A stretch of DNA of 64,000 nucleotides, from positions 1 to 64,000 of the forward strand of contig DAOQWA010000012.1 in assembly GCA_035341855.1 (NCBI GenBank), written 5' to 3'. Below, piece after piece: positions 1 to 9,682 of the stretch. Every line of letters starts with the position of its first letter. Position 1 is the first letter of the stretch. Under the pieces are notes generated by a model, which ran no database searches, was not told where the DNA came from, and saw only the letters and a list, made by a program, of their open reading frames with translations. The position numbers were made by a program, and so were the translations under genes. The stretch comes from QQVM01 sp035341855 (GTDB lineage: Bacteria > Bacteroidota > Bacteroidia > AKYH767-A > 2013-40CM-41-45).

Positions 1-761
1 TATTTCTCGGTCATGGGAGTCCGATGAATGCCATTGAAGAGAATGAATTTGTTGCCGGCTGGAGAAATATTGGTAAAGGTCTTCCTAGGCCTAACGCCAT
101 CTTATGCATCTCGGCACACTGGGAAACGCGCGGAACCTATGTCACGGCAATGGAGATGCCAAGAACAATTCATGATTTCGGCGGTTTCCCGAATGCACTC
201 TACGATGTACAATATCCTGCTCCCGGTAGTCCGCAACTGGCTGCAGAAACCAAAAGCCTTGTTAAAAAAACGGAGATCGGAATGGATCATCAGTGGGGAT
301 TGGACCATGGCGCCTGGAGCGTGATAAAACACCTCTACCCTTCAGCAAATATACCTGTCATTCAGATGAGCCTGGATCAAACACAAAACGGTCAGTACCA
401 TTATGAACTTGCAAAAGAATTGGCCATTCTCAGAAGCAAAGGTGTGTTGATAGTCGGAAGCGGGAACATGGTTCACAATCTTGGCAAAGTTGACTGGAGC
501 AGATTGGGTGAACTCTATGCTTATGACTGGGCATCTGAAGCAAGCGACAAAATGAAAAAAAATATTCTGAACGGAGATCATTCGCCATTGATCAATTTCA
601 GATCTCAGGGAAAAGCTTTTGACCTTGCTATCCCAACTGCAGAACACTACCTTCCCCTTCTCTATGGCCTTGGATTAAAAGAAAAGAATGATGAGATTTC
701 TCTTTTCAATGATAAAGCCGTCGCAGGTTCACTGACCATGACATCAGTCAGGATAGGTTGA
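1..761 (+). CDS. ygiD: 4,5-DOPA dioxygenase extradiol (YgiD family), 5'-truncated by window edge
   Basis: The reading frame is open to the left edge. Codons from position 3 read FLGHGSPMNA, the N-terminal metal-ligand motif of YgiD/LigB-like extradiol dioxygenases, so the ATG at 24 is internal and the true start lies outside the window. Other family features are visible: SAHWETRG, the HDFGGFP segment, DHGAWSVIKHLYP, GSGNMVHNL and the C-terminal PTAEHYLPLLYGLG. Members are cytoplasmic non-haem metal enzymes, classed by homology as aromatic ring-opening dioxygenases and active on L-DOPA in some bacteria and plants. The in vivo substrate here is unknown. The next gene starts 51 bases downstream, with no clear terminator between them. 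Confidence 0.9.
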   Translation, partial: FLGHGSPMNAIEENEFVAGWRNIGKGLPRPNAILCISAHWETRGTYVTAMEMPRTIHDFGGFPNALYDVQYPAPGSPQLAAETKSLVKKTEIGMDHQWGLDHGAWSVIKHLYPSANIPVIQMSLDQTQNGQYHYELAKELAILRSKGVLIVGSGNMVHNLGKVDWSRLGELYAYDWASEASDKMKKNILNGDHSPLINFRSQGKAFDLAIPTAEHYLPLLYGLGLKEKNDEISLFNDKAVAGSLTMTSVRIG

Positions 762-812
762 GCATTCAATATCCCTGATCAAAATAATTTCTTAACTTAT
801 CTTTTTACGCCA

Positions 813-1193
813 ATGAAGAGTAAAGTGCTGAATTTTTTATTGATCCTATCATCTTGTTTAGCCTATCTGGAATGGGGCAAAGGAAACAGTTCCTTTTTGT
901 TTGAAGCCGAAATGCTCATTCTGATCAAATTATTTTCTGATCCTGTTTCTGTCTTTCATCCTCTTGTATTATTGCCTTTGGCTGGTCAGCTCCTTTTACT
1001 GTATACATTGTTTCAAAAAGAACCGGGTAAGAGAATGAGCTTAACAGGCTTCTGGTTACTCTTTGTCTTGATGTTCTTTATTACGGTCACAGGGATCTTA
1101 GCTTTGAACTTAAAGATCATTATTTCTACCATCCCATTTTTAACAATTGGCGTATTCACAATTAATCATTATCGCAAGTTAAAAAAGTCATAG
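813..1193 (+). CDS. Small hydrophobic membrane protein, unknown function
   Basis: This 126-residue protein is almost entirely hydrophobic. About four membrane segments are visible (roughly residues 5-20, 45-65, 75-98 and 100-118), and it ends in a basic cytoplasmic-type tail, RKLKKS. No catalytic motif is recognised. The ATG at 813 is the first in frame. A near-match to the Bacteroidota -7 box (TATCTTTT, about 20 bases upstream) could serve it. It follows the ygiD-like gene on the same strand, but nothing links their functions. It looks like a real gene because the frame is clean and the hydrophobic segments are ordered, but no function is proposed. Confidence 0.6.
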   Translation: MKSKVLNFLLILSSCLAYLEWGKGNSSFLFEAEMLILIKLFSDPVSVFHPLVLLPLAGQLLLLYTLFQKEPGKRMSLTGFWLLFVLMFFITVTGILALNLKIIISTIPFLTIGVFTINHYRKLKKS

Positions 1194-1439
1194 AAATTAA
1201 ATCTTTTTTAAAGCAATTTAAAATAGCTTTGTTAATATCAGGATTACAAACAAACTAATTCATGAAATTAATGCATATTGTCCTTTTTGAATCAATTGAT
1301 GCAAAGAATACTTGTAGAATAAGACTATGAGAATTAAATTAGCGTTGGCAAGCTAATTCAAAATTGTCATTCATTCTTAAACCGATCGAGTATTTACTTT
1401 ACATGATTTCTTATAAATGTTATTTATATTATTTAACCA

Positions 1440-1859
1440 TTGACAACACAAAATAAAAAAATTGTTTTTTCTACAATTGCCGGCACGATCGCTTCCACTG
1501 TATCCGGAGCTATCATTTTCGGTCTTATTCTGAACCCATTTCAGGCTACCCATACGATCCAATATGAGAACCTGATGAAGGTCCCCGAAAATTATGGCCT
1601 TGCCATTCTTGCTCAGATTCCATTTGCGATCATGTTCATTTACATCTTCAGAAATTGGAAAACTAAAATTTCGGCTGCTACAGGCTTTACGGCAGGTGCT
1701 GTGATCGGAGCTTCGATAGGACTATGCTTTGCCATAATGACATTGGCACAGATGAATTTGATTGATTGGGTTGTCGTTTTCACGGATGTGATCGGACATG
1801 CACTCTGGGGTGGACTGACGGCACTTGTTGTTGCATGGATACATGGTCGTGAAGATTGA
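1440..1859 (+). CDS. Putative four-TM membrane protein with TTG start
   Basis: This 139-residue protein has four probable membrane helices: about residues 9-30, 55-70, 78-103 and 108-132. The second half is rich in glycine and alanine (TGFTAGAVIGASIGL, GHALWGGLTALVVAW). The only usable start is TTG at 1440: an in-frame stop lies two codons upstream and the next methionine falls after the first helix. The family is not recognised, although small proteins of this shape are common in Bacteroidota as uncharacterised membrane proteins. The 246-base gap before it is AT-rich and shows no convincing hairpin or RNA gene. The gene downstream is on the same strand 74 bases away. Confidence 0.6.
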   Translation: MTTQNKKIVFSTIAGTIASTVSGAIIFGLILNPFQATHTIQYENLMKVPENYGLAILAQIPFAIMFIYIFRNWKTKISAATGFTAGAVIGASIGLCFAIMTLAQMNLIDWVVVFTDVIGHALWGGLTALVVAWIHGRED

Positions 1860-1933
1860 CCATACAATCATATCTTTAATCATGATAAAAAACTTTCAAA
1901 ACTATCTTTCTTCTATATTCTAATAAATCTTAA

Positions 1934-3742
1934 ATGTCATACATGTCATCTGCTAAAAGAAAAACGAAACCTGATAATAATGATCCTAAAATCATTGTTT
2001 ACCTATTCATCTTATCAATATTTGCTTTCGCTTTTTTGGGATTGAAAGCACAACAAACTAGAAACGTATTATTTCTGGGAAATAGTTATACAGGAGTCAA
2101 CAACTTACCACAACTTGTGCATGATGTTGCATTGTCTGCGGGTGACACTTTGATCTTTGACAGTTATACTCCGGGTGGTTATAGATTGTCTGACCATTAT
2201 TCGGATAGTATTAGTCTGAATAAAATTATCAGCGGAGGTCGTGATTATATCGTTCTGCAGGGACAAAGCCAGGAACCAATTTTAGATCAAGGTGGATTTA
2301 ATGGTGGAGGAACTGCTTTGAACAATTTCATCAACCAATATGATCAGTGTGCTACTACTATGTTCTATATGACCTGGGGTAGAAAGAATGGCAATGCTAC
2401 CTACTGTCCTTCCTATCCGGTAATGTGCACATATGAAGGAATGGATACCAGTATTCGAAATAATTATATCAGTCTGACAGCTGCATTAAAAACAGAACTA
2501 TCACCGGTTTCTATAGTTTGGAATTACCTGAGGCAAAATCATCCCGGTATAGAATTATACCAGAGTGATGAAAGCCATCCTTCCGCTTACGGATCCTATG
2601 CTGCCGCATGCTCTTTCTATTCGACGATCTTTAAAAAGGATCCTACTTTGATCAGCTATGATTTCGGACTAGATGCTGCAGATGCTGCGATCATCAGAGC
2701 TGTTGCTAAAACACAGGTTTTCGATCACCTGAATTCATGGGATTACAAGGTGCTTCCTGAATCTGATTTCAGATACCGGACCGGAAATGGCTTGAACGAG
2801 GTCTTTTTCACGCCTGTGAAACCGGGCACTGCCGAAATGTATTTCTGGGATTTTGGAGATGGCAATACTTCGAATATTTCGAATCCTGTTCATTCATATT
2901 CTTCCGATGGAACTTATACAGTATCATTTACAAGCAGTACTTGCGATCTAAATGGATTACATAGCAGTACTACTGATACAATAATCCAATTTTGTAGTCA
3001 CACTCCCTTAGTCAGCTCCCCACATTCCTCCTTATGTCAGGCTGACACTCTATGGACGCAGGCAGCTGACAGTTATCAATGGCTCTACCAGGGAGAATTG
3101 ATCCCTGAGACCAATCAATTTCTTGCAAACTATATTCAATATGGTATTTCAAATTTCAGTGTGCTAAGTACAATTGCCGGTTGTACTGAATTATCTGTTT
3201 TATTCACCGATGTTTCACAATGGTCCGGTTACTATTTTGACCTGAGTCCGGGTGCTGACCCTTGTACCGGTGACACAGTTGTTTTTTCTGTACTGCACAT
3301 CAATGGCTTTCTTTCCGGAAGTGAAGTTATTCGGTGGTTTAAAAATGACTCCTTACTGAGTTTCGCAAACAATGATGATACCCTTTTAATTCTGAATGGT
3401 GGCATCTATGAATGTAAAGTGATCGCACCAAATTCAAATTGCCCGCTGGATACTACATCTTATTCCATTGAGTATTCCTGCAGTACAATTGGGATAGATG
3501 AGTTAGAAAAAAGTATTAGCTGGAAGCTGTTCCCAAATCCTGTAAATGAAATTGTAAATGTTCTGCTGCCATCCGGAGTGCTTCAGGATGAGTTAATGAT
3601 ATATGACCTTAGCGGGCGCTTGCAAAAACAAATTGCTCTTAGTCCGGAACCCAGCTTCAGCGTAGATGATCTTGCAGAAGGGGTATATTTTATTCGCTTA
3701 AAGAACCGGGCAGCACCTGCCCTTAAGTTCATAAAATACTAA
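1934..3742 (+). CDS. Secreted SGNH-hydrolase-like protein (DUF4886-like) with PKD domain and T9SS sorting domain
   Basis: This is a 602-residue exported protein. A hydrophobic signal segment spans about residues 20-40 and ends in LKAQ. The catalytic domain begins with VLFLGNSYTG (candidate nucleophile Ser51) and carries the block-V motif DESHPSAYGSY (Asp212, His215), as in SGNH/GDSL esterases of the DUF4886 type. A PKD-like domain follows at about residues 275-345 (YFWDFGDGNTS, then NPVHSYSSDGTYTV). After an Ig-like region the last 75 residues form a type A T9SS sorting domain (LFPNPVNE...YDLSGRLQ...LAEGVYFIRL). It is probably a cell-surface or secreted esterase; the substrate is unknown. The ATGs at 1934 and 1943 are both possible starts. 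Confidence 0.8.
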   Translation: MSYMSSAKRKTKPDNNDPKIIVYLFILSIFAFAFLGLKAQQTRNVLFLGNSYTGVNNLPQLVHDVALSAGDTLIFDSYTPGGYRLSDHYSDSISLNKIISGGRDYIVLQGQSQEPILDQGGFNGGGTALNNFINQYDQCATTMFYMTWGRKNGNATYCPSYPVMCTYEGMDTSIRNNYISLTAALKTELSPVSIVWNYLRQNHPGIELYQSDESHPSAYGSYAAACSFYSTIFKKDPTLISYDFGLDAADAAIIRAVAKTQVFDHLNSWDYKVLPESDFRYRTGNGLNEVFFTPVKPGTAEMYFWDFGDGNTSNISNPVHSYSSDGTYTVSFTSSTCDLNGLHSSTTDTIIQFCSHTPLVSSPHSSLCQADTLWTQAADSYQWLYQGELIPETNQFLANYIQYGISNFSVLSTIAGCTELSVLFTDVSQWSGYYFDLSPGADPCTGDTVVFSVLHINGFLSGSEVIRWFKNDSLLSFANNDDTLLILNGGIYECKVIAPNSNCPLDTTSYSIEYSCSTIGIDELEKSISWKLFPNPVNEIVNVLLPSGVLQDELMIYDLSGRLQKQIALSPEPSFSVDDLAEGVYFIRLKNRAAPALKFIKY

Positions 3743-3821
3743 CCTGAAAGTTCAAAAACGTTTTGCTGTCAAATATAATTTGAATTTAGTTTTTTAAAAT
3801 GGTCTATAATAGCAATGAACA

Positions 3822-4391
3822 ATGGCTAAAAAGAACGCTAAAACCCTTTCCACAACAGAAGCTGATGATCTACTCAAGATACTGCATTTGCGTTTTGAAA
3901 AAAACATGCAAAGACATAAGGATATAAGCTGGGATAAAGTGGTCTCGAAACTTAAATCGAATAGCAAAAAGCTTGTTGTCTTAAATGACATGGAAAAAAC
4001 CGGAGGCGAACCCGATATTGTCGGCTTTGATAAAAAAACAGGTGAGTATATTTTTTATGATTGCTCCCCGGAAAGCCCGAAAGAGCGAAGGAGTTTGTGT
4101 TATGACCGCAAAGCACTCGATGCACGCAAAGAGCATAAGCCAAAGAATAGTGCTATGGACATGGCAGCAGAGATCGGAATAGAAATTTTAACTGAAGAAG
4201 AATATAGAAATTTGCAAAAGCTGGGCAATTTCGATTCGAAAACGTCCAGTTGGGTAAAGACACCTGATGCAATAAGAAAACTTGGTGGAGCAATTTTTTG
4301 TGACTTCCGTTTCAATACGGTTTTTGTTTATCATAATGGCGCCGAATCTTATTATGCAGCCAGAGGTTTTCGTGGCTCACTAAGAGTTTGA
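3822..4391 (+). CDS. DUF4256 family protein
   Basis: This 189-residue soluble protein matches what I know of the DUF4256 family over its whole length. Visible conserved stretches include DMEKTGGEPDIVG, YIFYDCSPESPKERRSLCYD, the central ARKEHKP, and the C-terminal FCDFRFNTVFVYHNGAESYYAARGF split across its last 50 residues. The function of the family is not established. There is no signal peptide or membrane segment, so it is probably cytoplasmic. The gene stands alone between a secreted hydrolase and a DinB-like protein, and both gaps are too short to hold another gene. Confidence 0.8.
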   Translation: MAKKNAKTLSTTEADDLLKILHLRFEKNMQRHKDISWDKVVSKLKSNSKKLVVLNDMEKTGGEPDIVGFDKKTGEYIFYDCSPESPKERRSLCYDRKALDARKEHKPKNSAMDMAAEIGIEILTEEEYRNLQKLGNFDSKTSSWVKTPDAIRKLGGAIFCDFRFNTVFVYHNGAESYYAARGFRGSLRV

Positions 4392-4457
4392 TATAAATAT
4401 GTGCATGCATTCAATTTATTATCTGACGTCTCTATAAAAATTAGAACTGAATAAATA

Positions 4458-4946
4458 ATGTCTTTGTTCAATCCGATGAAAAAAACACAAGAACTGGCAA
4501 GCCGGCTCAGAGAGATAATACTGAATGGTACCTGGGTCGCGAATACAAATTACAAAGCTCAACTCAAGGACCTTGACTGGAAAATTGCAACTTCTGAACT
4601 CAATTCATTGAACACAATTGCAGCCCTGGCACAGCATGTTCATTATTATATTGCAGGACTAACAAATGTATTCAGAGGCGGTAATCTTGAAGTAAAAGAT
4701 AAATTCAGTTTCGATTTCAAAGCTATTCAATCACAAACTGAATGGGAAACATTCTTGAATAAGTTCTGGAATGACGCTGAAGAATTTTCCTCACAGGTTG
4801 AACAGTTTCCTGATGAAAAACTACAAGAGGCATTCGTTGATAAAAAATATGGAACCTATCAGCGAAACATTGATGGAATCATTGAGCATAGCTATTATCA
4901 TCTCGGACAAATTGTGTTGATCAAAAAGCTATTATCATCAGAATAA
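4458..4946 (+). CDS. DinB-superfamily protein (DUF1572-like)
   Basis: This 162-residue protein is predicted to be mostly helical. It has the layout of DinB/YfiT-like four-helix metalloproteins: an N-terminal helix with LREIILNGTW, a candidate metal histidine in LAQHVHYYIAG (near residue 65), and a C-terminal helix with the paired-histidine pattern IIEHSYYHLGQIVLIKK. Family members are cytoplasmic, bind a divalent metal, and in some cases act as thiol-dependent transferases. The reaction here cannot be read from the sequence. It starts at ATG 4458 and has no obvious operon partner. Confidence 0.75.
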   Translation: MSLFNPMKKTQELASRLREIILNGTWVANTNYKAQLKDLDWKIATSELNSLNTIAALAQHVHYYIAGLTNVFRGGNLEVKDKFSFDFKAIQSQTEWETFLNKFWNDAEEFSSQVEQFPDEKLQEAFVDKKYGTYQRNIDGIIEHSYYHLGQIVLIKKLLSSE

Positions 4947-5102
4947 TTATTGTTTCAGATTTTATGTCTACTTAGGGTTTGACTAATTTTCTACTCCTCA
5001 GCCGGTCAATATGGTTTACATTTCAAACCTCACTTTGTTTCTGACGAGATTTCAATTTTCGATAAATGTAAAATATTGTATATAGGATCATTTTTTATTT
5101 TT

Positions 5103-7403
5103 TTAATTCATCACAAGCCTTTTCTTCATCGATTTAAATTCATTCTCCAGAAAAACCACATAGACACCTGATTCAAGATCCGGGAGATCAAGTGCAAGCT
5201 TATTAGATCCTTTGTTTGACTCTACCGTTGATGAATAAACCAGCTGTCCTTTTAAATCAATAACTCTTATGCTTGTTTGTACTACCTTCTGGCAATGATA
5301 AACCAGCACTACATCTTCTGTTGCAGGATTTGGATAAATTAAAAAGCCATCCTTTTGTTTTCTGAAATCTACACTAATTGTTTGTGAATATGTTGATCGT
5401 CCATCATAATCGGTTTGCTTTAGCCGATAATAAGATATTCCTTCATAAGGATGTTTATCGATGGTAGCATAGTCAATATTTACAGAAGAGTTACCTGCGC
5501 CATCAACGATTTGCACCGGAACAAATTCATTAGCGTCCTTACTTTTCTCTACAGTGAAATAATCATTGTTGATCTCTCCTACGGTCATCCATTTTAAATT
5601 CACCACATCAAGTTCCGGCTCTGCCGTGAACATTGTAAGTTCTATCGGAAGGACTTGACAATTCAATGTACTTCCTCCTGTTAATATCCAATCCAATGTA
5701 AATCCACTTCCTCCCGGCGACCATTTGTTTACCATCAAGTAGTATGTTTCACCTGTCAGAACTGTCTTGGTATCAGTCCATCCATTTCCGCAAACATCTT
5801 CGTTCTGATCTGATCCGTTATTTGCAGGACCACATACAGCAGTGTTTGTTGAAAGGTTCAATGCATTATCCATTCCGGTATTGCCGGTATTGGCAGCGTA
5901 AGAACATCGTGTCGGAGAGCCCAGGGTTCCACATGATGTTGCCTGATACAAAGCAAAATCATAATCATCGCTTGCTACATTAGGAATTATTCTCAAACCC
6001 AAAGTTCCATTGTTCTGAATGAGAATTTTATACCAATTACTAAAATTTTCCGCAAGAACACACCCTCCTCCTCCATCTGAAACTATTCCCGGGCCGGTAC
6101 TAGCATCTGTGAAACTTTGATCCGTACATATTGGCGTAAACTGTGCACAGTCACTGTTATCAGTTCCGTTAGGACCATTTGCGCATGGAACACAATCGAA
6201 TGTGGTTACCCATCCCGGAAGGTTCACTGAGCCATCCGAATTAAATCTAAAGGTTATACAACCACTTTGATCTGTTGAAACATAGGGGCCCATCCCGGCT
6301 GCCATGGTAGCCTGATAAGATGTTGCAGTTCCCGACCAGGTCGAACCTGTTCCAAACTGAGGACTATTTTGTGTCGGGCCATTAAGTACACTCAGATAAT
6401 CATAACCCGACTCAGTTGAGAATGACCAGAAATTTGCCCTTAAACATTTTCCTGCCTCATCAGGACAAAATGTTCTATACACATAATTGATATTATTTGA
6501 ATAGTTTGATCCGGCTCCGCTATTATCAGTATAAGTACCTCCGCAAGTTGCAACCATGTTCGTTCCTACATTTGCGTTTTGCAAACCTGAAGTCGGGTGA
6601 GTATAGGTAGTTGAACCGGGTGGCGTAGGACAAACACTGCAGGATATTGTTGCAGCCCATCCGGCATTTACCTGAGTGTTTCCGTCTGTTACAAAGCGGA
6701 TGGTAATACATCCTGTACTTGATAAAATTGTTCGCGGTGAATTTGATCCTGAATAAGTTCCCACCTGCGGAGATGCCGTACTTGGCCCATCATATATCGT
6801 CATTACATCACCATTCCTCAATGAAAAGGATGTAAATATCATCTTCATGCAATCACCTGCATTTGAACAGAAGGTTTTTGTGTAATTGTCATATCGTCCA
6901 TAATTTGATGATGGACCTCCGCTATCATAAAACAAACCACCGCAAGTGTTCACTGCTGTGTTATTATTTAACAGATACGTCGAACCACATGGACTACAAG
7001 AAATATTTGCAACCCATCCTGATCGGTTATTATTTCCATTTGAAACAAATCGGAAAGTAAGGCAACCTGAAGATGACACGACATTTCCGGGTGAAGTTGT
7101 TCCGGAGAAAGTTCCAATTACAGGAGAGCTCGTATTCGGCCCATCGTAAATTGTAAGAATGTCGTTTCCTCCCTGTGTCCTGAAGGCGGTAAAATTTACC
7201 GACAAGCAGTTTCCACCTGTAGCACAAATAGTTTGTGTAATATTTAAATTATTACCATAATTATTTGTTCCTCCCGGATCATAAAATGTACCGCTGCATG
7301 TGTTGATGGTTCCGTTACTCATGGTATATGTTTGAGAATGCGCAGAACTCATCAACATAAAGAAGAAGATGATGATCACATATGGAATAGGCTTAGAAAA
7401 CAT
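5103..7403 (-). CDS. T9SS-sorted protein with three CUB-like domains
   Basis: The start is placed at the ATG at 7403 because it opens directly into a signal peptide (MFSKPIPYVIIIFFFMLMSS, cleavage near AHSQ); an upstream ATG at 7460 would prepend 19 polar residues. Three CUB-like modules follow, each beginning with a C-S/G-G-x-F/Y motif and containing ILTIYDGP-like and GCxTFRF signatures (FYDPGG..., FYDSGG..., YTDNSG...). Next comes a region with cysteine pairs (TPICTDQSF, NWYKILIQNNG), similar to repeats found beside CUB domains in Bacteroidota. An FN3-like segment (VLPIELTMFTAE) leads into a type A T9SS sorting domain. It is probably a secreted adhesin or structural protein; no catalytic motif is visible. 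Confidence 0.8.
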   Translation of the reverse strand: MFSKPIPYVIIIFFFMLMSSAHSQTYTMSNGTINTCSGTFYDPGGTNNYGNNLNITQTICATGGNCLSVNFTAFRTQGGNDILTIYDGPNTSSPVIGTFSGTTSPGNVVSSSGCLTFRFVSNGNNNRSGWVANISCSPCGSTYLLNNNTAVNTCGGLFYDSGGPSSNYGRYDNYTKTFCSNAGDCMKMIFTSFSLRNGDVMTIYDGPSTASPQVGTYSGSNSPRTILSSTGCITIRFVTDGNTQVNAGWAATISCSVCPTPPGSTTYTHPTSGLQNANVGTNMVATCGGTYTDNSGAGSNYSNNINYVYRTFCPDEAGKCLRANFWSFSTESGYDYLSVLNGPTQNSPQFGTGSTWSGTATSYQATMAAGMGPYVSTDQSGCITFRFNSDGSVNLPGWVTTFDCVPCANGPNGTDNSDCAQFTPICTDQSFTDASTGPGIVSDGGGGCVLAENFSNWYKILIQNNGTLGLRIIPNVASDDYDFALYQATSCGTLGSPTRCSYAANTGNTGMDNALNLSTNTAVCGPANNGSDQNEDVCGNGWTDTKTVLTGETYYLMVNKWSPGGSGFTLDWILTGGSTLNCQVLPIELTMFTAEPELDVVNLKWMTVGEINNDYFTVEKSKDANEFVPVQIVDGAGNSSVNIDYATIDKHPYEGISYYRLKQTDYDGRSTYSQTISVDFRKQKDGFLIYPNPATEDVVLVYHCQKVVQTSIRVIDLKGQLVYSSTVESNKGSNKLALDLPDLESGVYVVFLENEFKSMKKRLVMN

Positions 7404-7580
7404 TTTTCGATCCGGTTGGGCATGAGGATTCGTGAGAGACTCCACAGAATACTCAATCATAAAATAACCAATTCAAAGTCCGGTGGCGATTTTATTCGTT
7501 TAATCCCTTTAAAAACTTGGTAAAATGCCTGTTAACAATGGCGAAAACAGCAAAAAACTCCTCAGAAAAATTTTATAAAA

Positions 7581-9503
7581 CTACACTAATACCGATTCAC
7601 CCACCAGTTGCCGTACTGCATTTTTAATCGCATCTGCATTGAAGTGACATTCTTCGTATAATTCCTTTTGTTCTCCATGCTCTATAAACTGATCCGGAAT
7701 TCCAAGACGAATAACGCTCGCACTGTAGCCATGGTCTGCCATGAATTCTATCACCGCACTTCCAAAACCGCCCATGATACAGCCATCTTCAACGGTAACT
7801 ATCTTTTTAAACTTCTTAAACACCTGATGTAATAACTCGGCATCAAGAGGCTTTGCAAAACGGAGGTCATAATGTGCAGGATGCATTCCTTCAACATTTA
7901 AATCATTACAGGCCTGAACAGCAAAATTTCCCGGATGACCAAAACTAAGGATAGCTACTTCTTCGCCATCGCAAACTTTTCTTCCTTTACCGATTTGCAA
8001 TTCCTGAAAAGGCTGACGCCAATCGAGAGTAACGCCATTTCCTCTTGGGTAACGAATAGAAAAAGGTGCATTTGTACTTTCCAGTTGTGCAGTGAACATG
8101 AGGTTTCGCAATTCAATTTCATTCATCGGCGCAGAAACTATCATGTTTGGAATACACCTGAAATATGCAATATCAAAAGATCCGTGATGTGTTGGACCAT
8201 CAGCTCCGGCAAGACCTCCGCGATCGAGGCAAAAAATCACGTGAAGATTTTGCAAGGCAACATCATGCACAACCTGATCATAGCCACGTTGCATGAATGA
8301 TGAATAGATATTACAAAATGGTATCATACCCTGTGTCGCCAGTCCTGCAGAAAAAGTAACTGCATGTTGTTCAGCAATGCCTACATCAAAAGCACGTTCA
8401 GGAATTTCTTTCATCATGATATTCAAAGAACAACCTGAAGGCATAGCAGGTGTTATACCTACTATCTTCGGATTTAATTTGGCCAACTCAACAATAGTGT
8501 GACCAAAAACATCCTGATACTTCGGTGGCTGAGGTGCTGTCTGAGCCGGCTTTACAATCTCACCGGAAATTTTATCGAACAATCCCGGAGCATGCCATTT
8601 TGTTTGATCTTTCTCTGCAAGATCATACCCTTTTCCTTTTACCGTAAGGCAGTGTAATATTTTCGGTCCCGGAATATCTTTCAGGTCATTCATCACCTTC
8701 ACCAATCTATTTACATCATGACCATCAACCGGACCGAAATAACGGAAGCGTAATGATTCAAATAAATTACTTTGCTTTAGTAATGAAGTCTTGATCGCAT
8801 TCTCAACATTGGAAGCAATCTCTTGCGCATTCGGACCGAAGCGACTGATGACGCCTAACAGCTTCCATACTTCATCTTTTACTTTATTGTAAGTATGCGA
8901 GGTAGTAATATCAGTCAAATATTCTTTTAATGCACCAACATTAGGATCGATGCTCATACAATTGTCGTTCAGAACGACAAGCAAATTCGAATTCTCGACA
9001 CCGGCATGATTAAGTCCTTCGAATGCCAGACCGGCGGTCATCGCACCATCACCTATGACGGCAATATGTTGTCTTGCAGTTTCACCCTTGATCCTTGAGG
9101 CAACAGCCATACCTAAAGCTGCAGAAATAGAAGTCGAAGAGTGACCAACACCAAAGGTGTCATATTCACTTTCGCTACGTTTCGGAAAACCACTTATTCC
9201 CTTATAAATTCGGTTAGTATGAAAAACGTCTTTCCGACCTGTGAGTATCTTATGTCCATAAGCCTGATGGCCTACGTCCCAGACAAGTTGATCAAAAGGG
9301 GTATTAAATACATAGTGTAAGGCTACTGTAAGCTCTACAACTCCCAATGAAGCGCCAAAATGCCCTCCGTTAACAGACACAATATCAATGATATAGTCCC
9401 TCAGATCATGACAAACCCTCAAAAGCTCAGTTTCGGGAAGTTTTCTCAGATCTTCAGGAACATTGATTTTCTTCAACAAATCTCCCGGCTTATGATCCAT
9501 CAT
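7581..9503 (-). CDS. dxs: 1-deoxy-D-xylulose-5-phosphate synthase
   Basis: This 640-residue thiamine-diphosphate enzyme condenses pyruvate and glyceraldehyde 3-phosphate in the first step of the MEP isoprenoid pathway. The family pattern is complete: HFGASLGVVELTVALHYVF, the DVGHQAYGHKILTGR loop, the ThDP-binding GDGAMTAGLAFEGLNHAG with LNDN downstream, GPVDGHD, TVKGKGY, the transketolase pyrimidine segment DVGIAEQHAVTFSAGLA, and GLAGADGPTHHGSFD. Length is normal for the family. The start at 9503 is followed at once by a second ATG, and either could be used. A -7-like box lies just upstream. It points toward the CUB-domain gene but is separated from it by about 180 bases. Confidence 0.97.
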   Translation of the reverse strand: MMDHKPGDLLKKINVPEDLRKLPETELLRVCHDLRDYIIDIVSVNGGHFGASLGVVELTVALHYVFNTPFDQLVWDVGHQAYGHKILTGRKDVFHTNRIYKGISGFPKRSESEYDTFGVGHSSTSISAALGMAVASRIKGETARQHIAVIGDGAMTAGLAFEGLNHAGVENSNLLVVLNDNCMSIDPNVGALKEYLTDITTSHTYNKVKDEVWKLLGVISRFGPNAQEIASNVENAIKTSLLKQSNLFESLRFRYFGPVDGHDVNRLVKVMNDLKDIPGPKILHCLTVKGKGYDLAEKDQTKWHAPGLFDKISGEIVKPAQTAPQPPKYQDVFGHTIVELAKLNPKIVGITPAMPSGCSLNIMMKEIPERAFDVGIAEQHAVTFSAGLATQGMIPFCNIYSSFMQRGYDQVVHDVALQNLHVIFCLDRGGLAGADGPTHHGSFDIAYFRCIPNMIVSAPMNEIELRNLMFTAQLESTNAPFSIRYPRGNGVTLDWRQPFQELQIGKGRKVCDGEEVAILSFGHPGNFAVQACNDLNVEGMHPAHYDLRFAKPLDAELLHQVFKKFKKIVTVEDGCIMGGFGSAVIEFMADHGYSASVIRLGIPDQFIEHGEQKELYEECHFNADAIKNAVRQLVGESVLV

Positions 9504-9516
9504 TTTTTTGCTTATA

Positions 9517-9524
9517 CAAATATA
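9517..9524 (-). promoter_or_regulatory. -7 box (TATATTTG) upstream of dxs
   Basis: On the minus strand this matches the Bacteroidota TAnnTTTG consensus, 13 bases before the dxs ATG. No clear -33 TTTG is seen at the expected spacing, so the call is tentative. Confidence 0.4.
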
Positions 9525-9633
9525 GAAAGATTCATTGGAACGTGCTTCGGGAACTCTTTATTCTAGGCAAATTGACTGAATTTTCCCCTGTCCCTGCATG
9601 CTTAAAGTTTATCTTCTTCAAGATTCATCTTAA

Positions 9634-9665
9634 TTTGCCTAAGCCCCTATTAATTGTCATTTTTG
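9634..9665 (+). promoter_or_regulatory. Candidate asnS promoter
   Basis: TTTG at 9634-9637 is followed 20 bases later by CATTTTTG at 9658-9665, one mismatch from TAnnTTTG. The ATG of asnS is 17 bases further on. The layout fits a Bacteroidota primary-sigma promoter. Confidence 0.4.
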
Positions 9666-9682
9666 CCGAATAATATAAAATT

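Noticed and set aside
1194..1439. Possible gene or RNA in the gap after the first small membrane protein
   Set aside because: The stretch is AT-rich with frequent stops in all frames and no stable stem.
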